NCBI GenBank assembly: GCA_003427395.1
Contig: BFEA01000143.1
Coordinates: forward strand, 380,501 to 404,348
Reading direction: 5' to 3'
From: Chara braunii
Taxonomy: Eukaryota; Streptophyta; Charophyceae; Charales; Characeae
Length of the DNA stretch: 23,848 nucleotides
The position numbers were made by a program, and so were the translations under genes. Below are positions 10,295 through 19,099 of this stretch, one piece after another; position 1 is the first letter of the stretch; each line of letters opens with the position of its first letter. The notes below the pieces were generated by a model that made no database searches, had not been told where the DNA came from, and was given only the letters and a program-made list of their open reading frames with translations.

Positions 10295-12265
10295 CTAATG
10301 ACCCGTAGGGAGAGGATAAGGGAGTTGGTACATGGGGGCATGACGAGGGGGAGGGTCACTTAGGAGTGGAGGTAAGAAGTTCTCCATTCCCGCTACCGTC
10401 TCCGGCAGCTCTTGGTATTTGACAATGCGATGTATGAGGGGGAATCGGCAACCGCTATGGGGGAGAGAAGCGAGGTAGTCGGGATAGAGGGTCAAGAAGG
10501 AGCAGAGCAAGGCCGTGCAGAACTGATCATAGTCCGCGCATGTGGGGATAGTTCCTGTGATCGTGCAGTAGACTTCGACGATGTTGTGTCCCCGCCATGT
10601 GGCACTAAAGACAAGAACGTGGAGGGAGAAAGAGGGAGAGGCGCATCTCGTGGTGGGGTGCGGATACACCGTGACAGCGAGGCAAGTGGCGTAGAAGTGA
10701 AGGAAGGTGGAAGTCGGAAAGGGGCTACGAGGGAAGGAGAGTGGGGTATCGATCTGCCGGAGGGTCATAAAGTCAAGGGGACGACGGGATAACAACCAGG
10801 GACGTAGCCCGATGCCCCGCATCGCCACGTGTTCGAACTGAGGGACGGGGGGAAGGGGAGGGGGAGCGGCTTTGTCGCCTTCACGCCGGCGCGCTCGATG
10901 TCTCAACAGGAGGGAGCTCATCCCTGATTGCGGGCGGTTCGGGATCTCTGGTCAGGTCGCCCCGGATTGGCAAATCTGTGCCGCTTGAATGCTCCAACGG
11001 CCGCTTCCCTACCGCTATCTCTTCCCTCCTTCGCACGGCTGTCGCGGGATCCTCTTCTTGGACTTCCGCCTGGTCGGCCTCTCCTCCCAAACTTTCCCAC
11101 TCGAATTCCTCTTCTTCTTCTTCTTCTTCTTCTTCTTCTTCTTCTTCTTCTTCTTCTTCGCTCACCCCCCCAGACTCTTGCTCGCTATACTCGCTATAAC
11201 TTTCCTCCTCTTCAGGGGTTTCTTCCTTCTCGTCCTCCTCCTCTACCTCTACCGCCTCCTCCTCCAACGCCATTCGAGGCCGAAAGAAAAGGATATCGAT
11301 TATCCCCCGGGGATTCAGATACTCCGCGCGCGATGGGTAGTTACCGCCTCGCCCGTGATCCTCCAGACAGGCCGACCATTGCAAGTACGGCGTTAAACTC
11401 CGCGAAAGAACGTGCGGCGCCGGATTCTCGTCGCAATGCGAGACGATGTCGGTTGGAAGATCGTCGAGCAGCTGTGTGAAGGGGACCAAGAGCTCCCACA
11501 CAATCGTCTGCCGATGTCTTGGGTCTACTGTTCCGAAGACAAATCCGAGAAGGTCTCCCTCCACCTCTGACCTCCAGACTTGGATGATAAGCAGCTCCAC
11601 ACTCTCACTCACGGCACGGTGCTCACTGTCCCGAGTCCAAGTCAGCTCGCTCCCGATTAGGCACAAGGAAAGGGTGGAGTAATTCTCACACCATATCTCC
11701 CAATGCAATGGCTTGATGAGCGGAACTGTAAGCGGCCGTACGCAGAAGGAGAGGCGGGGATGGAGGGCTGACTGCCAGAAAGTAGGGAAGACAAAGGGGA
11801 GGCTGAAGGTAGAGAATTGGGAGCGGTTCATTGAGGACGCGAAAAGGGGACGAGCGCAGGGAGAGTAACTGTCGGCTCGTGTCGGAGAGTGCGGATGCTG
11901 CCAGTGTCAATACTGTTGGTATTGACGACGTTCTCCCCTCGCCGTGCAAGTAACTAGCTCCAAGCCTCCGCCAATTCCTCGCCTCCCTCCCTCAACGAGG
12001 TACGGATGGTCGTATGTGCTCTGGGCTCCACCGTACTAAGATCCCCGCTGAAGAAAACAACTGTTGAAATGTGACTGATTCCCAGCTCCGAGAGTCGTCG
12101 ATAAGCCAATGCTTCGGCCAGCACCTGCTCCCAGCTGTTGGGGACCACAAAGCGAAACTCCGCTGCCACGTGCACACCTCTAGTGCTGAAGAACTGCGCG
12201 AATCTGAGAATGTCCGGGCTGATGCGTGGATGATGGACTGCTAACTCTTTGAAAAGACCGTTCGA
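10295..12265 (-). pseudogene. Third ORF of the gypsy element, acidic protein of unknown function
   Basis: Minus-strand coding continues past the truncated integrase. In one frame it runs from about 12265 to 11832 (ISPDILRFAQFF, EALAYRRLSELGISH), crossing a TAG at 11954-11956. It then shifts to a second frame (11831-10881) with PLIKPLHWEIW, VPFTQLLDDLPTDIV and LTPYLQWSACLEDHG. A strongly acidic tail with a Glu run (11109-11159) and a Pro-rich end follow. A third piece (10295-10921) overlaps and may be the C-terminus, rich in Pro, Leu and Phe. No family is recognised, and no signal peptide or clear membrane segment supports an envelope protein. Its place between pol and the 3' LTR is where env-like or accessory ORFs sit in some gypsy elements. 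The start is not identifiable. Confidence 0.5.
11109..11159 (-). repeat. (GAA)n trinucleotide tract encoding poly-Glu
   Basis: A pure CTT/TTC run on the plus strand is read as consecutive GAA codons in the third ORF. It makes long false Ser, Phe and Leu runs in the opposite-strand frames. Confidence 0.97.
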
Positions 12266-12733
12266 CTACTGTGGGCACTATCGATCTTGGCGGCTGGATC
12301 GGTGCCTTGTCAGCGGCATAGACCTAACAGTTTCGAGCGATGAACTTGACATCGTCGCGAATATTGGACCAATACCATTCGTTTTTGTCGATCGCCGTTT
12401 CGGTGATCCGGACGGCGAAGTGAGCTATGGTATCTTCATGGGCTGACTTAACCAAGTCATACCTCATGAACGGGTGTGGTACAGTCATCCAAATCCCACT
12501 ACCATCCGTCTTCCGTTTTTCCAACCGTCCCTCGTTCCATCGATAATCCCGAGCCCTTTCATTGGCCCTCCTTCGGTCCTCCCTAGTGAAATCTCGGAGG
12601 GGGTTCCCCACTACGGTTGCTATCAGAGCGACATCGGTCCATACCTCAGCCCTTCTAAACCTTTGGGTCTTTTCTAATCCTTCTGACATGGCATCGAGGA
12701 ATCGAGCCTCGGTCGGGATTTTATCGGTCCGAC
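12251..12733 (-). pseudogene. pol: Integrase N-terminal H2C2 zinc finger, catalytic core missing
   Basis: A charged helical linker leads to the H2C2 region: His in LVKSAHEDTIAHF (H-x5-H), then WYWSNIRDDVKFIARNC with the first Cys. The second Cys of the C-x2-C pair is replaced by Tyr after an in-frame TAG at 12321-12323, followed by ADKAPIQPPRS, which is typical of gypsy integrases at this point. The sequence stays integrase-like to about SFQRV (near 12255), where the core should begin. No DDE core or C-terminal domain follows. The finger normally helps integrase multimerise and bind LTR ends. Confidence 0.85.
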
Positions 12734-12977
12734 ACAAGGGGCACAGCCAACGTTTATTGCCGCTTCGGTATTGGATACAAGAGTCATGGGCTCTTCACAC
12801 ACACCGCCGAAAATCTACCCATTTGACATACCCATCCCCACTACGATGCATAGGGACCGAGTAGACCCGCGAGATCGCTTCACAAAAATGACAAAATTTT
12901 TCAGGTAAAGAGAGAAAAGACGAAGACGAGAGGGGAGAGAGAGGAGCGTTGGAGTTACCTCCGTCACCCATCGCCAC
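12734..12977 (-). pseudogene. PHD-like zinc finger between RNase H and integrase
   Basis: In the frame that also carries the integrase finger, cysteines and a histidine are spaced C-x2-C-x26-C-x4-H-x2-C-x11-C-x2-C (12734-12893), ending RWLCPLC. The H-x2-C plus W-x-C-P-x-C ending resembles PHD fingers, which bind histone tails. Seven ligands are clear; the eighth could be the His in VPMHRSG. A TGA at 12795-12797 falls inside the x4 gap. This module is not part of the standard Ty3/gypsy pol order. It could instead be an unrelated cross-brace or treble-clef finger. The Cys spacing is seen directly; a chromatin-targeting role is only inferred. Confidence 0.5.
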
Positions 12978-12984
12978 GTGCTTA

Positions 12985-13556
12985 TTCCACGGTGCGTGGG
13001 AGAACTGTCATTTGTCCGTACCGGGGTCCGCTGGTTGGTTCCGGGTCTTTCCATGGGATGATCTCTTCGCCCTTGGCGACCTTCGTTGGACGATGCAGTC
13101 GTGTCAACCCGTCCGTGTTTCCGTGCCTCTCTGTCTTTCAATGGATGATGTCGAAATCATACTCCTGTAGCCGCACCGCCCACTGTCCAATCATGCCCGT
13201 GTAATTTGTGAGCCTTTTAAGGGCCAATAGCGGTTCGTGATCCGTAACAAGGAGAAACTTCTGTTCGTACAAATACGGATGGAAGTGCTGGATTCCCCAA
13301 ACCACCGCGTAGCACTCTCCTTGCGGGGCCAAATCGTTCCTTCTTCGTCCGGTATAATACGGGAGATGTACTCGATGACGTGCTCGCGTCCGTCGTTCCC
13401 TTTCTGTGCTAGAATAGCAGAGACTGCCTCGGGCTGCCAGTCTGTAATAAGGATGAACTGCTTCGTTGGGTCCGGCCGGATCAAAATAGGTGTTGTGGCC
13501 AGGGCCTCCTTGAGAGTGACAAAGGCCCGTTCACATTCCGCGTCCCACTTGAGGGT
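12985..13556 (-). pseudogene. pol: RNase H domain of the gypsy element, frameshifted
   Basis: The domain continues from RT in a second frame (TLKWDAECERAFVTLKEAL), with catalytic Asp in ILITDWQPEAVSAIL (13440-13442). It moves into a third frame near 13335, where APQGECYAVVWGI supplies the Glu (13315-13317) and LVTDHEPLLALK the last Asp (13240-13242). TGA at 13138-13140 interrupts a tail that still reads HGNTDGLTRLHRP in frame, the usual end of gypsy RNase H. The frame then ends at TAA 12982-12984. RNase H removes the RNA strand during reverse transcription. Confidence 0.9.
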
Positions 13557-14140
13557 TGGTCCTTCCGTAGCAGGTTCGTTAAAGGTCGTGCGGTAGCGGC
13601 GAATCCCTTGATAAATCGTCGATAATACGAAGCCAGTCCGAGGAAGGCTCGAACCTGTGTCAGCATCGTGGGAGCCGGAGCGTCTCGGACAGCCTCGACC
13701 TTTCTCGAATCGGGCCGCAAACAACCCCGAGTCACCACATAGCCCAAGAACGAAATCTCCGGGAGAAAGAACTCGCTTTTCTCCAACGCGATCTTGAATC
13801 CGGCGTCCGTCAAGGCCCCCAGCATCCACTCAATGTGTTGTGCGCGCGCGTGGTAGGATTCCGAATAGACCAAGATGTCGTCCATGTACACAATGACGCA
13901 GAAATTGATCATCCCCTGTATCAGTCGAGTCTTGTTGACAAAATTCTGAAACGTCACATTCATCGCTCGCTGGAATGTGGTCGGTGCATTGCAAATCCCC
14001 ATTGGGCATCGAAACGGGTAACGGATTATCCGTCGTGTTAGTTCGAGAATCTGCGGGTCGTTCTCCTCCTCACTTTCAGAGGTGGTTGCTGGTAAGGAAG
14101 ACTCATTACCTTCGGTGTCAGAGTTATCTGTAGATTCCTC
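13553..14140 (-). pseudogene. pol: Reverse transcriptase, N-terminal half deleted
   Basis: After the acidic linker (about 14045-14140) the frame enters RT at PMGICNAPTTFQRAM, then shows the catalytic box VYMDDILVYSES (Asp pair at 13877-13882), EKSEFFLPEISFLGY, and the connection motif FLGLASYYRRFI. The fingers and the first palm block, including the conserved catalytic Asp in the D-L-x-S-G-Y region, are absent. The linker joins straight to the PMGICNAP motif, with the join near 14030. A one-base shift at about 13553 moves the continuation into another frame. Without the first catalytic Asp this RT cannot work. Confidence 0.92.
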
Positions 14141-14674
14141 TCATCGTATCATTCGCAAAATCGCGCCAGGTTCCCGTCGTTGTCGCTCGATCGTCGCGGC
14201 TGTCCTGAGGGTAAAACACATCGGGACGGTGTATGGTTTTCCTTTAGTGTTGTTTAAGATAACGGCTTGTCGTTCGAAATCCAGCGTGGCTCGCAGTGCT
14301 GTGAGGGCGGATAATCCAATAAGAACGTTGTACGTGTTCACGTTTAGGACCACCACGTCACCTAAGGCATTGACCTTACCGATGCAAAAGGCTACGTTCG
14401 CCATCCTCCCTACGACTCGGATCTTGCCTTTGTCAGCGGAGACGAAATGATCGCCTTCCGTGAGTGGGATCACGTCCTTTCGCCTGCCGGCCCGTTCGAC
14501 CACTCGCAAGGAGATGGCCAGGACCGCGGCTCCGGAATCAAGGACCGCGCTATAGGGGTTTTCCCAAACTTCCACGTCACATTCTGCGGATTTCCATGGA
14601 AGGGCCCTGATTCGTATAAAATGATCGTCTTTCTGGATTAGGCCCATTTGAACAGGCTCTGAAGTACTCGGCAT
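14141..14674 (-). pseudogene. pro: Retroviral-type aspartic protease
   Basis: The active-site triplet DSG lies in AVLDSGAAVLAIS (catalytic Asp codon at 14537-14539). The later YNVLIGLSALTAL block matches the hydrophobic ILG-x3-L motif of retropepsins. The domain fold spans about residues 35-160. As a dimer it would cut the Gag-Pol polyprotein. It is in the same frame as gag and ends at TGA 14141-14143, after which an acidic Ser/Glu-rich linker continues open in frame into the reverse transcriptase remnant. Confidence 0.85.
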
Positions 14675-14743
14675 GTCAGATCTTGGCTCCTTGGAAGGGG
14701 CCTTCCCTTTCGCAGTTGCTAGCCTGGCAAGGGCGAACCGTTT

Positions 14744-15259
14744 TCAGTTCGCCTTGCAATGCTGCAGCATCCGATCGTTAGCTTGTTCGGAGATGGACAA
14801 CAAGTGTCCGATTGGTAGGGGAATACGATGGGCTAGCGCTCGGACGACGTCCAGAACGTTGATTTCTCCCGTAACGAACACGGATCCTCCCGTTTCCATC
14901 TCGCTCGGGGAGGGTCTCCATTCCAATACTTCGTTAAGGTCGGGGGCGGGCTGGATGGCCCCGATCATAACGAGGCCCGGATATCCTAGTGATAGGTATT
15001 GATCAAGCGGGATAAGTTCGGTTGCTTCCTCCGTAACCCCCGACGGGTTCACACCATTGTCCGTTTCTTCCACCATCGTAGCCACTCGACCAGGTCCGTT
15101 AGCGATCGGGGCCGCCGCCACTGGCGCGGCTCCGATCCTGGGTTGTGCAGGTCGGTGGGGGCAATTCCGGGCTATGTGTCCTAGCTGGTGGCACGTGTAA
15201 CAAACATTTGTGTTGACTGCTGCCCCTCCTACTGCTGCCGCAGGGGCTGCTCCTTGCAT
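14744..15259 (-). pseudogene. gag: Gag nucleocapsid part with CCHC zinc knuckle
   Basis: This is the same frame as the capsid region, directly after its TGA. Residues 20-33 (15161-15202) form one CCHC knuckle, CYTCHQLGHIARNC, with C-x2-C-x4-H-x4-C spacing, flanked by Ala/Pro-rich sequence. Such knuckles bind element RNA. The frame ends at TGA 14744-14746. After it, translation stays open in the same frame for 23 codons up to the start of the protease frame, supporting one continuous ancestral polyprotein. Confidence 0.88.
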
Positions 15260-16321
15260 TCATGGGGTTGCCCTAACGATAATGGGGCGCATCAACCTCA
15301 TCATCAATTTGATTCGTGTGTTGTGTTCACGCTGCTCCTTTTTGCTTTCTTGCATCAAATTAACTAACGTTCGAGTTAATTCTAATATTGCGTTGGATTC
15401 GTTAGGCTTTGCGGGGACGCTCAGGGGAGGTGATGGTGTGATTGTGGTCGGTAGTCCTGCGACTGTATCGGGTATCGGCCTTTTGGCCGTGACCTGTTCT
15501 AGGTAGGTGACGGGTCCGGAGACGAAACCCATATTTTCAAATTTGTTTTGAAGCGCTGCCAGCTCAGCTTTCGCCCGGGCCAGTTCCGAGGAGTCTCCTT
15601 CCTTGGCGTGATCTTCGCTTTCTAAGAAGCTGGCGGTGAACTTTCTTTCCATCTCCTCGGCTCCGTCCATAATCTGTTGCATGGGATGGTTGATGGGGGA
15701 GAATTGCTTTCGCAGTGTTGCCCTCATCGACCGACTCCGAAGTCCATCGATAAAAAAGTCTCTACCTACCTTTTCGTCTCTCTCGGACTTGACAAACAAC
15801 ATATAGAACCTACTACGATATTCTGTAACGGATTCATGCGGTTTCGGCATACGATCTTTGATCATAAAGAAAGCCTGTTCAGGGTGGATGTAGTCGAACC
15901 GATTTAGGAAGTCTCTCTCGAAGGTCGGGAGATCAATCCAGGCATAGGTACTAAACCAATGGTGTGCATATCCTCCCAATCGGGCGGGAATGTTGATCCG
16001 GGCTTCATCGTTATCGTATTGTTGAGCCCTTAGGCTGGCCAGTAATGCCCCGGCCAGGTGATGTGCAGGGTCGAAGAGATACAAATCAGGGGGAGTCGCA
16101 AGTGCGCGAACTCGGACGGGCGGTGCGGGGACAGGTGCCCCGCCCAACTGTACATTAACGTTGGGTGCTCGATTGGCGTTCATATTGATGGCCTGTCTTC
16201 CGGCCGATCGACTCCTAAGTATTATAGGATCGCGGCGCAGCACGTTCCGTTGTCTACGTCGTCCTCTGTTCGCCAGATCGTCTGAGCGACTATCCCACTC
16301 GTTTCCCTGTAAGCTCGCCAC
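15260..16321 (-). pseudogene. gag: Gag capsid region of the gypsy element
   Basis: This 353-codon frame has a basic Arg-rich N-terminus and a Retrotrans_gag-like capsid region at about residues 85-235. Landmarks include GGYAHHWFSTYAW, LPTFERDFLNRF and SVTEYRSRF. A coiled, charged stretch follows (ELARAKAELAALQ). Gag would form the particle that packages element RNA. The frame opens with GTG rather than ATG right at the LTR border, with an in-frame TGA 17 bases further upstream. The first ATG is codon 47. The frame stops at TGA 15260-15262, and the next codon in the same frame is ATG, opening the zinc-knuckle part, so the stop is probably a mutation inside one ancestral gag-pol frame. Confidence 0.85.
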
Positions 16322-16322
16322 G

Positions 16323-19095
16323 TGTCGGCTCCAACCTCACGCCCGACGTGACTTCCTGATCGGAGTGGGATGGGGGCCCGAAAGTGCGAAAAGGGGTGTG
16401 CCAAGGACTTTTGGGGATTTGGGATGGAGAACCAGGTCGGAACTGAGATCTTCTGTGGACAGTTTTAGGGGTAGAAGTGCAAGTGTCTTCTGGCTCAGAG
16501 TTGGGGCGATGATTGATTGTGCGGCCTGGGCCGGGGTGGGGTGCTACGGGTGTCTCTGCTCGTACCGTTGCCGGTCGTCGCAAGTCTCAGGGGCCGACGA
16601 AGACGAGCTGGGTTCCCGTCGCTCTGTCCTGGGATGGGCTCGTTGTGTGCCCCTTGCCTGCCGATACTCACCGGGCTGCCGACGACACTCCGAGCACGGT
16701 GGACGGGGCCAGAACCGGGCTATGGAATCCCAGGGGACCACGAGTAACCGATGGTAAGGGAGGACGGTATAGAAGGGCGGGAAGTCAGTGGTGATGGCAA
16801 CGAAGCCTGGGGTTAGAAGATATTGCTGGTTTCGGCTGTCGGGATAATCGGGAATCCACGGGTCTTGGTTGATTGCCAGCTGGAAGTTGCCCCTGCACAG
16901 TCGCTCGTTTTCAGTCCGGCAGGGGTACTCAAGGTGCTCAGGGTTCCGTAGGTGGCGATGTTGTCGGATCCGCTGTCAACGGATCTATTCCCTCTCCCAA
17001 TACGCTCGGTATTCTGGGTCCCTCAGGCTTTCGCGATCGGTGATCCAGAAAGGGGAATCTATCGTTCAACCAAATTCCTGCACACACATCTCCCTACGGG
17101 GCGAGATCGTAGCTGGCTTTTGTAGGCGCGCGTGTGGATGGCAAGTCCGCGGACGGCTGCTGTCTTACACGTGCGTGCGCACCGGCCAGTTGGTCGAATC
17201 CTAAACTGCGCAAATAATCAAGGAGCGATCCGTCAGCGTACCAGCTCAACCATGCAGCTAGTTCCCTCAGGCTATCAATCTCGTTTTGTTTTGGACATTC
17301 TCAAATCGTACGCACCCAGCGGTCCCCGTATGGCGTCGGGACCTGAATTTATCCCGACCCGTATCGCAAATGGGGATTCCCTCATTCACATCGAGATTTG
17401 TCGTGCTAAGTCCATTCGGGGTTGCGGACCAGCCTCGCGGGTGCGCGTATAAGTCGCGCTCGTCAGATCGCACTTACACGGGGACTCGCGGGGTTGGTTC
17501 ACTGTGGATCGATCTATTAGCCAATCACCTATGCAAATGAAGGTTCATGTAATCATGCAATAATCTCTCAGCCATTTTTGTTTGAGCAAAAGTAGTTAGG
17601 TGGCCATCACGTGGAAAATCCCCTTCCTGGATATGCAACACAACTCCCTTTGATTCACAATGACATGGCATGTGGATATCTCATCGCACATCCAGACATA
17701 CATCGAAGCACCGCAACAGCATCGAACTTATTTCATCTGGTAATCATCAAGTGGGGATAGATCGGCGCTGCGCGCGCTGGGTAATCCCAGGGGTATTGCG
17801 TCAAACATTGGATATTCAAGCATTACCAGATCATCAAGTCCATTCCATAGAGCGAGTACAAAATTAAACAGGAAGGACAAACATTAAACCCATACATCAC
17901 ATGATAGCACGCCGAAAGAAACGTCGAAATGCAGAACAGGGGCGTCTCGCCCGAAGCCAAAATTTTATATAAAAGGACTGAGAAGGGACAAGAAAAGATT
18001 ACACTCTCACACCCATCTCCCTTCGCTCTTTCTCCTTTCCCGATGCGGACAGTCCGTCGTCTCGCACCCACCAACGAAGTCGTCACCCCACTTAGTCCGC
18101 ATGCGCCCGTCAGGTTCGCCCGTGCACCACAGTCCGTCGTGGCCTACACGTCAACCCCGCACACTTGGCACCAGCTCATCGGGTCGCCCAACTCCCACGT
18201 CAACTCACCTCTTACTTCGCTCATTAGTCGACCCTCATTGATCGAGCTAACCTCGAGCTTCCAAGAAATGTAAGAAAGATATCTAATCGCGATGACGAGA
18301 TTTATAGCATGCATGCGTGCGCAAAGAGTGCGAGATTGCAGGGATTGGAAAGAGGAGAAGGGAAGGCAGTGCCTGCATTCTGCATGGTCAGACCGTTGTG
18401 TGGGGGACGTAGCCACACTCCACGCATCGATCCGATCATGCAGCGAGCTGCCCAATCAGACGTAGCAAAGAAAAAGAAGGAGGCGGGAAGAAGGCGAAAG
18501 AAGAAAGATATGAGTTACAATGGCGCCCGCCCAAAAATTACAGTTGCATGCAAGATTAAGGCGCCGTCGAGCCGGAACTTCGTTCCCGCCGCAGGAAGAT
18601 GCGTGCAAGAAAGAGGTGCCGCTCGGCAAGAAATTCAAAAAGTCCTAAATTCTTATCTGAACTTGAAATTGCAACAGAAAAATTCCGACGAGACGGAAGA
18701 AAAGCAAATAAAACGTAAAAGAAATCAAAATTCCGAGAGCCCTCCGGGGTTATCATTAGTTGAAAGGAAAATTTAAAAAGAAAACCGGAAAGCTCCCGCG
18801 CGATCGTCGCGCCAAAAATCTCAGTTCCCCTTTTTACTCTCAACAGGGCAAGAACGAACTATTGCCAACAGTTATTGATCGCGCCCAACAGGGCGCGCAC
18901 GCTCAACCGTCCGCCCCGGGCCTGTCCCATCACCGCCGAAGGGGACGATGCGAAGCAATGGAAAAGAAAGAAGCGAGGACACCGACGCAATTTACCCGCC
19001 GATCCCACCCCCCGTAATTTGCCTGACCCTCCCATCTCAGGACCCTCATTGTCATCGCGCAGAAAGTCGCGCGGCACAGAAGGTGGTTCGTCACA
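16323..19095 (-). repeat. 5' LTR of the gypsy element
   Basis: This is the partner of 7242-9990. The inner end is degraded: TGTCGGCTCC stands where the other copy has TGTGACGCCC, so the exact inner border is uncertain by a few bases. At about 2.77 kb it is long for a Ty3/gypsy LTR. It abuts the gag frame almost directly. A TGGCGAGC stretch two bases inside the element (minus strand from 16320) is in the right place for a tRNA primer-binding site, but no tRNA was matched. Confidence 0.95.
17963..17974 (-). promoter_or_regulatory. Probable TATA box in the 5' LTR
   Basis: TTTTATATAAAA lies in a GC-rich setting about 1.12 kb from the LTR start. Minus-strand TATATAAAA is kept in both LTR copies, as expected for the promoter of the genomic RNA. 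The start would then be near 17935, giving a U3 of about 1.15 kb and a leader of about 1.6 kb. In this copy the box is palindromic, so the plus strand also has a TATA match. Confidence 0.55.
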
Positions 19096-19099
19096 CCCC
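19096..19099. repeat. Right target site duplication (CCCC)
   Basis: These four bases directly follow TCACA at the outer end of the 5' LTR and match 7238-7241. Confidence 0.6.

Larger units (their letters stand above)
7242..19095 (-). mobile_element. Ty3/gypsy LTR retrotransposon, complete ends but defective inside
   Basis: Two direct copies of a long LTR (7242-9990 and 16323-19095) bracket a minus-strand internal region. Domains in element order are gag capsid, CCHC zinc knuckle, aspartic protease, reverse transcriptase, RNase H, PHD-like finger, integrase zinc finger and a third ORF. Domain order (RT-RH before integrase) and the RT motifs place it in Ty3/gypsy. The ends are TGTGA and TCACA, and CCCC flanks both sides as a 4-base duplication (5 bases, ACCCC, if the terminal A is counted as shared). 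Internal deletions removed the RT fingers and the integrase catalytic core. Three 60-base LTR blocks compared by eye (8101-8280 against 17204-17383) show 3, 3 and 4 mismatches, about 5-6%, so the insertion is not recent. Confidence 0.95.

Noticed and set aside
10928-11479. Plus-strand frames with long Leu, Ser or Phe runs
   Set aside because: They arise from reading the (GAA)n tract on the wrong strand.
11831-11881. An envelope protein identity for the third ORF
   Set aside because: No signal peptide, fusion-like segment or transmembrane anchor is visible in any of its pieces.
15257-15262. Programmed TGA readthrough between capsid and zinc knuckle
   Set aside because: The TGA is followed by A rather than a known leaky context, and similar TGA codons occur in the protease, RNase H and PHD-like parts, so mutation is simpler.
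17823-18086. An 87-codon minus-strand frame kept in both LTRs (also 8720-8983)
   Set aside because: Both copies descend from one LTR, so sharing the frame is no evidence of coding. It spans the TATA box and has no domain.
18309-18776. A Lys/Arg-rich plus-strand frame in the LTR (counterpart 9206-9541)
   Set aside because: It is antisense to the element, and indels between the LTR copies change the frame.
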